DNA of 58,940 nt from Subsaximicrobium wynnwilliamsii (GTDB lineage Bacteria; Bacteroidota; Bacteroidia; Flavobacteriales; Flavobacteriaceae). Under the pieces are notes generated by a model that worked only from the letters and a program-made list of their open reading frames with translations, made no database searches and had not been told where the DNA came from. The stretch's first letter is position 1; each line of letters starts with the position of its first letter. A program made the position numbers and the translations under genes. The DNA lies in NCBI RefSeq assembly GCF_007997225.1, contig NZ_VORM01000027.1, positions 1 to 58,940 on the forward strand, given 5' to 3'. Of the stretch, positions 57,441-58,940 are shown one piece after another.

Positions 57441-57789
57441 AATATAGCAGAATTTACTCAGACCCAAAAAATCCAGACTCTGAAAACTGTCTGATCTGAA
57501 CTATTCCAGAAAACCAACTGTTGCGGAAACTTGAGCAAGTTTGCGGAATTTAAAATCGGACTCTATTTCAAAAAACAGTCGATTAATGATGGATTTTCTA
57601 AAGCAAGTTTGCGGAATAAATAACGGAACCTTTGCAGTTTGCGGAATTATTCAAGATGCGGAATTTAGCCAGATGCAGAATTATGCACGATGCGGAACTT
57701 AAGCAGTTCGCGGATTTGCTTACTCGAGCGCACAACCTAAATGAGTATTTTATCTAAAGTCTGAAATTCACGAAACTACATTTCACAAC
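57434..57789. other. Cassette 11: non-coding, dense in GCGGAA motifs
   Basis: 356 bases of a second non-coding type. TTGCGGAA/ATGCGGAA recurs at short intervals (about 57520-57710). Its ends (GTTGTAAAATATAG and CTACATTTCACAAC) differ from cassettes 8-10 on both sides and remain complementary. The interior reappears at the window end in cassette 14. Confidence 0.75.
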
Positions 57790-57914
57790 ATCGCGTATAA
57801 TTAATTGCTTGGCCTGTTCTTCTTCCGAAAATCCTCGTGGATGCCCAAGTTCGTTTTTATTTGCTAAATTTACTGCTCGAGACGCGCAACTAATCATACT
57901 CAAGAGCGTTGTAA
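57783..57914 (+). repeat. attC-like site K
   Basis: R''-like TCACAAC (57783-57789), GCGTATAATTAATTGC type stem, R'-like GTTGTAA at 57908. Confidence 0.84.
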
Positions 57915-58249
57915 AAAATGGCGGAATTCACTCAGAACTAGACAATCGGGATTCAAAAAACTATTCCTTTCACGGTCGCGGAATTTTTATTTCGGATTTC
58001 TAATCCAGTCCGATATAATGCAACGCGGATTTTTAATCTGGTTCGTAAACAGACAATTTTACGGAATCTTGACTTAATCAAATCCACTCTGAATAAAATC
58101 GTGTTGCGGAATTACTCACTCACACGGAATTTCCCACTCGAGAGGAATCAAGTAGTTCGCGGATTTTGGGAACGGCGGAACTCACTCAATCGCACTATCT
58201 CAGGGAAAACAACAACAAAACACAATAATTCCAGGCCACTTTTCACAAC
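57908..58249. other. Cassette 12: non-coding, GCGGAAT-rich
   Basis: 342 bases, nearly the same as cassette 2 although nine cassettes lie between them. Confidence 0.72.
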
Positions 58250-58374
58250 ATCGCGTATAATTAATTGCTAGGTCTGTACTTCTTCCGAAAACCCTCGCGG
58301 ATTCGCTAGTTCGTTTTTATTTGCTAAATTTACTGCTTGAGACGCGCAACTAATCATACTCAAGAGCGTTGTAA
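58243..58374 (+). repeat. attC-like site L
   Basis: R''-like TCACAAC (58243-58249), GCGTATAATTAATTGC type stem, R'-like GTTGTAA at 58368. Confidence 0.84.
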
Positions 58375-58696
58375 AAAATGGCGGAATTCACTCAGAACTA
58401 GACAATCGGAATTCAAAAAAGTTTTCCTTTTTACGGTTGCGGAATTTTTTTCGATTTCTAAACCAGTCCGATAAATGAAAAACAGAATTACAAAATCAGA
58501 AAAGTTTGCGGAATCTTGAATTGATCAAATCCACTCTGAATAAAATCGTGTTGCTCAATTGCTCACTCACACGGAATTTCCCACTCGAACGGAATCACGA
58601 AGTTCGCGGATTTTGGGAACGGCGGAACTCACTCAATCGCACTATCTCAGGGAAAGCAACAACAAAACACAATAATTCCAAGCCACTTTTCACAAC
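58368..58696. other. Cassette 13: non-coding, GCGGAAT-rich
   Basis: 329 bases; closest to cassette 9. A 93-codon frame runs from 58506 through the site and is not considered a gene. Confidence 0.72.
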
Positions 58697-58821
58697 ATCG
58701 CGTATAATTAATTGCTTGGCTTGTTCTTCTTCCGAAAATCCTCGTGGATTCGCTAGTTCGTTTTTATTTGCTAAATTAGTGGTTTGAGACACGCAACTAA
58801 TTATACTCAAACACGTTGTAA
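58690..58821 (+). repeat. attC-like site M
   Basis: R''-like TCACAAC (58690-58696), GCGTATAATTAATTGC type stem (right arm GCAACTAATTATACTC, with one of the usual non-pairing C now T), R'-like GTTGTAA at 58815. Confidence 0.83.
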
Positions 58822-58940
58822 AAAATGGCGGAATTCACTCAGATCCATAAAATCCAGAATCTGTAAACTGTCTGATCTGAACTATTCCGGAAAATCAACT
58901 GTTGCGGAAACTTGAGCAAGTTTGCGGAATTTAAAATCGG
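58815..58940. other. Cassette 14, cut by the window end
   Basis: Starts like cassettes 8-10 (GTTGTAAAAAATGGC) but continues with the interior of cassette 11 (TGTTGCGGAAACTTGAGC), so it looks like a mosaic. Its end is not visible. Confidence 0.7.

Larger units (their letters stand above)
51741..58940 (+). mobile_element. Integron-like cassette array (attC-like sites, no integrase in window)
   Basis: Thirteen complete cassettes plus the start of a fourteenth, all in one direction. Cassette starts: 51741, 52369, 52828, 53733, 54333, 55086, 55578, 56070, 56528, 56974, 57434, 57908, 58368, 58815. Every start reads GTT. Every cassette ends in AAC, followed by a site of 117-121 bases that runs to the next GTT. 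Cassette ends are reverse complements of their own starts over 10-16 bases, whatever the neighbouring cassette. The sites share a 16-pair outer stem. This organisation equals that of integron cassettes, but the R boxes (GTTGTAA, GTTAGCA, GTTGCAA) fit the classical GTTRRRY only partly. No tyrosine recombinase gene is in the window and the array continues past its right edge. Confidence 0.85.

Noticed and set aside
56199-58787. Small proteins from the repeated frame in cassettes 8, 9 and 13 (SLTRNFPLERNHKVRGFWER type)
   Set aside because: The frame runs through the recombination site, lacks a consistent start codon (TTG or none), and is broken by a one-base deletion in cassette 10.
52241-58821. 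Regularly spaced repeats in the right-hand region as a CRISPR array
   Set aside because: Repeats are about 130 bases with spacers of 330-620 bases that are themselves repeated, and no cas gene is present. Hairpin sites with complementary cassette ends fit an integron-like array.
51741-58940. Each cassette as a separate insertion sequence with terminal inverted repeats
   Set aside because: There is no transposase in any cassette, no target duplications, cassettes abut through a shared site and all have the same orientation. This fits site-specific cassettes better.

Overview
The window looks like the chromosome of a marine-type flavobacterium (Bacteroidota, probably Flavobacteriaceae). The evidence is an AT-rich sequence, Bacteroidetes-type promoters (TTG, about 20 bases, TAnnTTTG), a type IX secretion (T9SS) sorting domain, a TonB-dependent receptor with a carboxypeptidase-like N-terminal domain, DUF5916, DUF2400/TIGR02757, and flavobacterial gene orders (serA-like, serC, acyl-CoA reductase, ferredoxin; rpsF-rpsR-rplI). 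I saw no rRNA, tRNA, CRISPR array or phage genes.

Layout. 1-1073: dispersed and heptamer repeats, no gene. 1074-9791: a GAF histidine kinase, a TIGR02757 protein, a lipoprotein, a LolD-like ATPase, a DUF5916 outer-membrane protein, an MFS transporter and a small membrane protein. 9983-14327: a leftward five-gene run around a TonB receptor with a His-rich small protein, probably for metal uptake. 14692-16658: a rightward, AT-rich trio (alpha/beta hydrolase, ECF-type sigma factor, membrane protein) next to a frameshifted DUF937 gene containing a GGTT repeat tract. 17342-32520: housekeeping genes (serA-like, serC, LuxC-like reductase, ferredoxin, YihY, DUF2147, priA, LytTR regulator, rpsF-rpsR-rplI, FtsX-type permease, hisS). 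32600-33440: tandem repeats. 33633-39701: a 2022-residue T9SS surface protein. 39702-45250: PAP2 phosphatase, a DUF2383-like protein and a small membrane protein among many repeats, including about 11 copies of a 122-bp unit. 45251-50908: sbcD-sbcC, a GIY-YIG protein fused to a membrane tail, and a small membrane protein. 51016-51660: a decayed IS1595-type transposase.

51741-58940 (running off the right edge) is the most remarkable part: an integron-like array of at least 13 complete cassettes plus a fourteenth that is cut by the window end. The cassettes are separated by 13 related, roughly 130-bp attC-like hairpin sites (named A to M here). Each cassette begins with GTT plus a cassette-specific sequence. 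Each ends with the reverse complement of its own start plus AAC, directly before the next site. This is the signature expected if cassettes move as circles through a folded single-strand site, as in integrons. The outer stem of the sites is conserved by compensatory changes. Its non-Watson-Crick positions are almost always A opposite C on the given strand, which become G-T wobbles on the complementary strand, so the bottom strand should fold better. Three cassettes carry plausible genes. The rest look non-coding and share a GCGGAAT-rich sequence. The R boxes differ from the classical integron consensus and no integrase is in the window, so the recombinase is unknown.

Five separate intergenic stretches carry short tandem repeats of unrelated sequence but the same period of 7 bases, a second unusual genome-wide feature.
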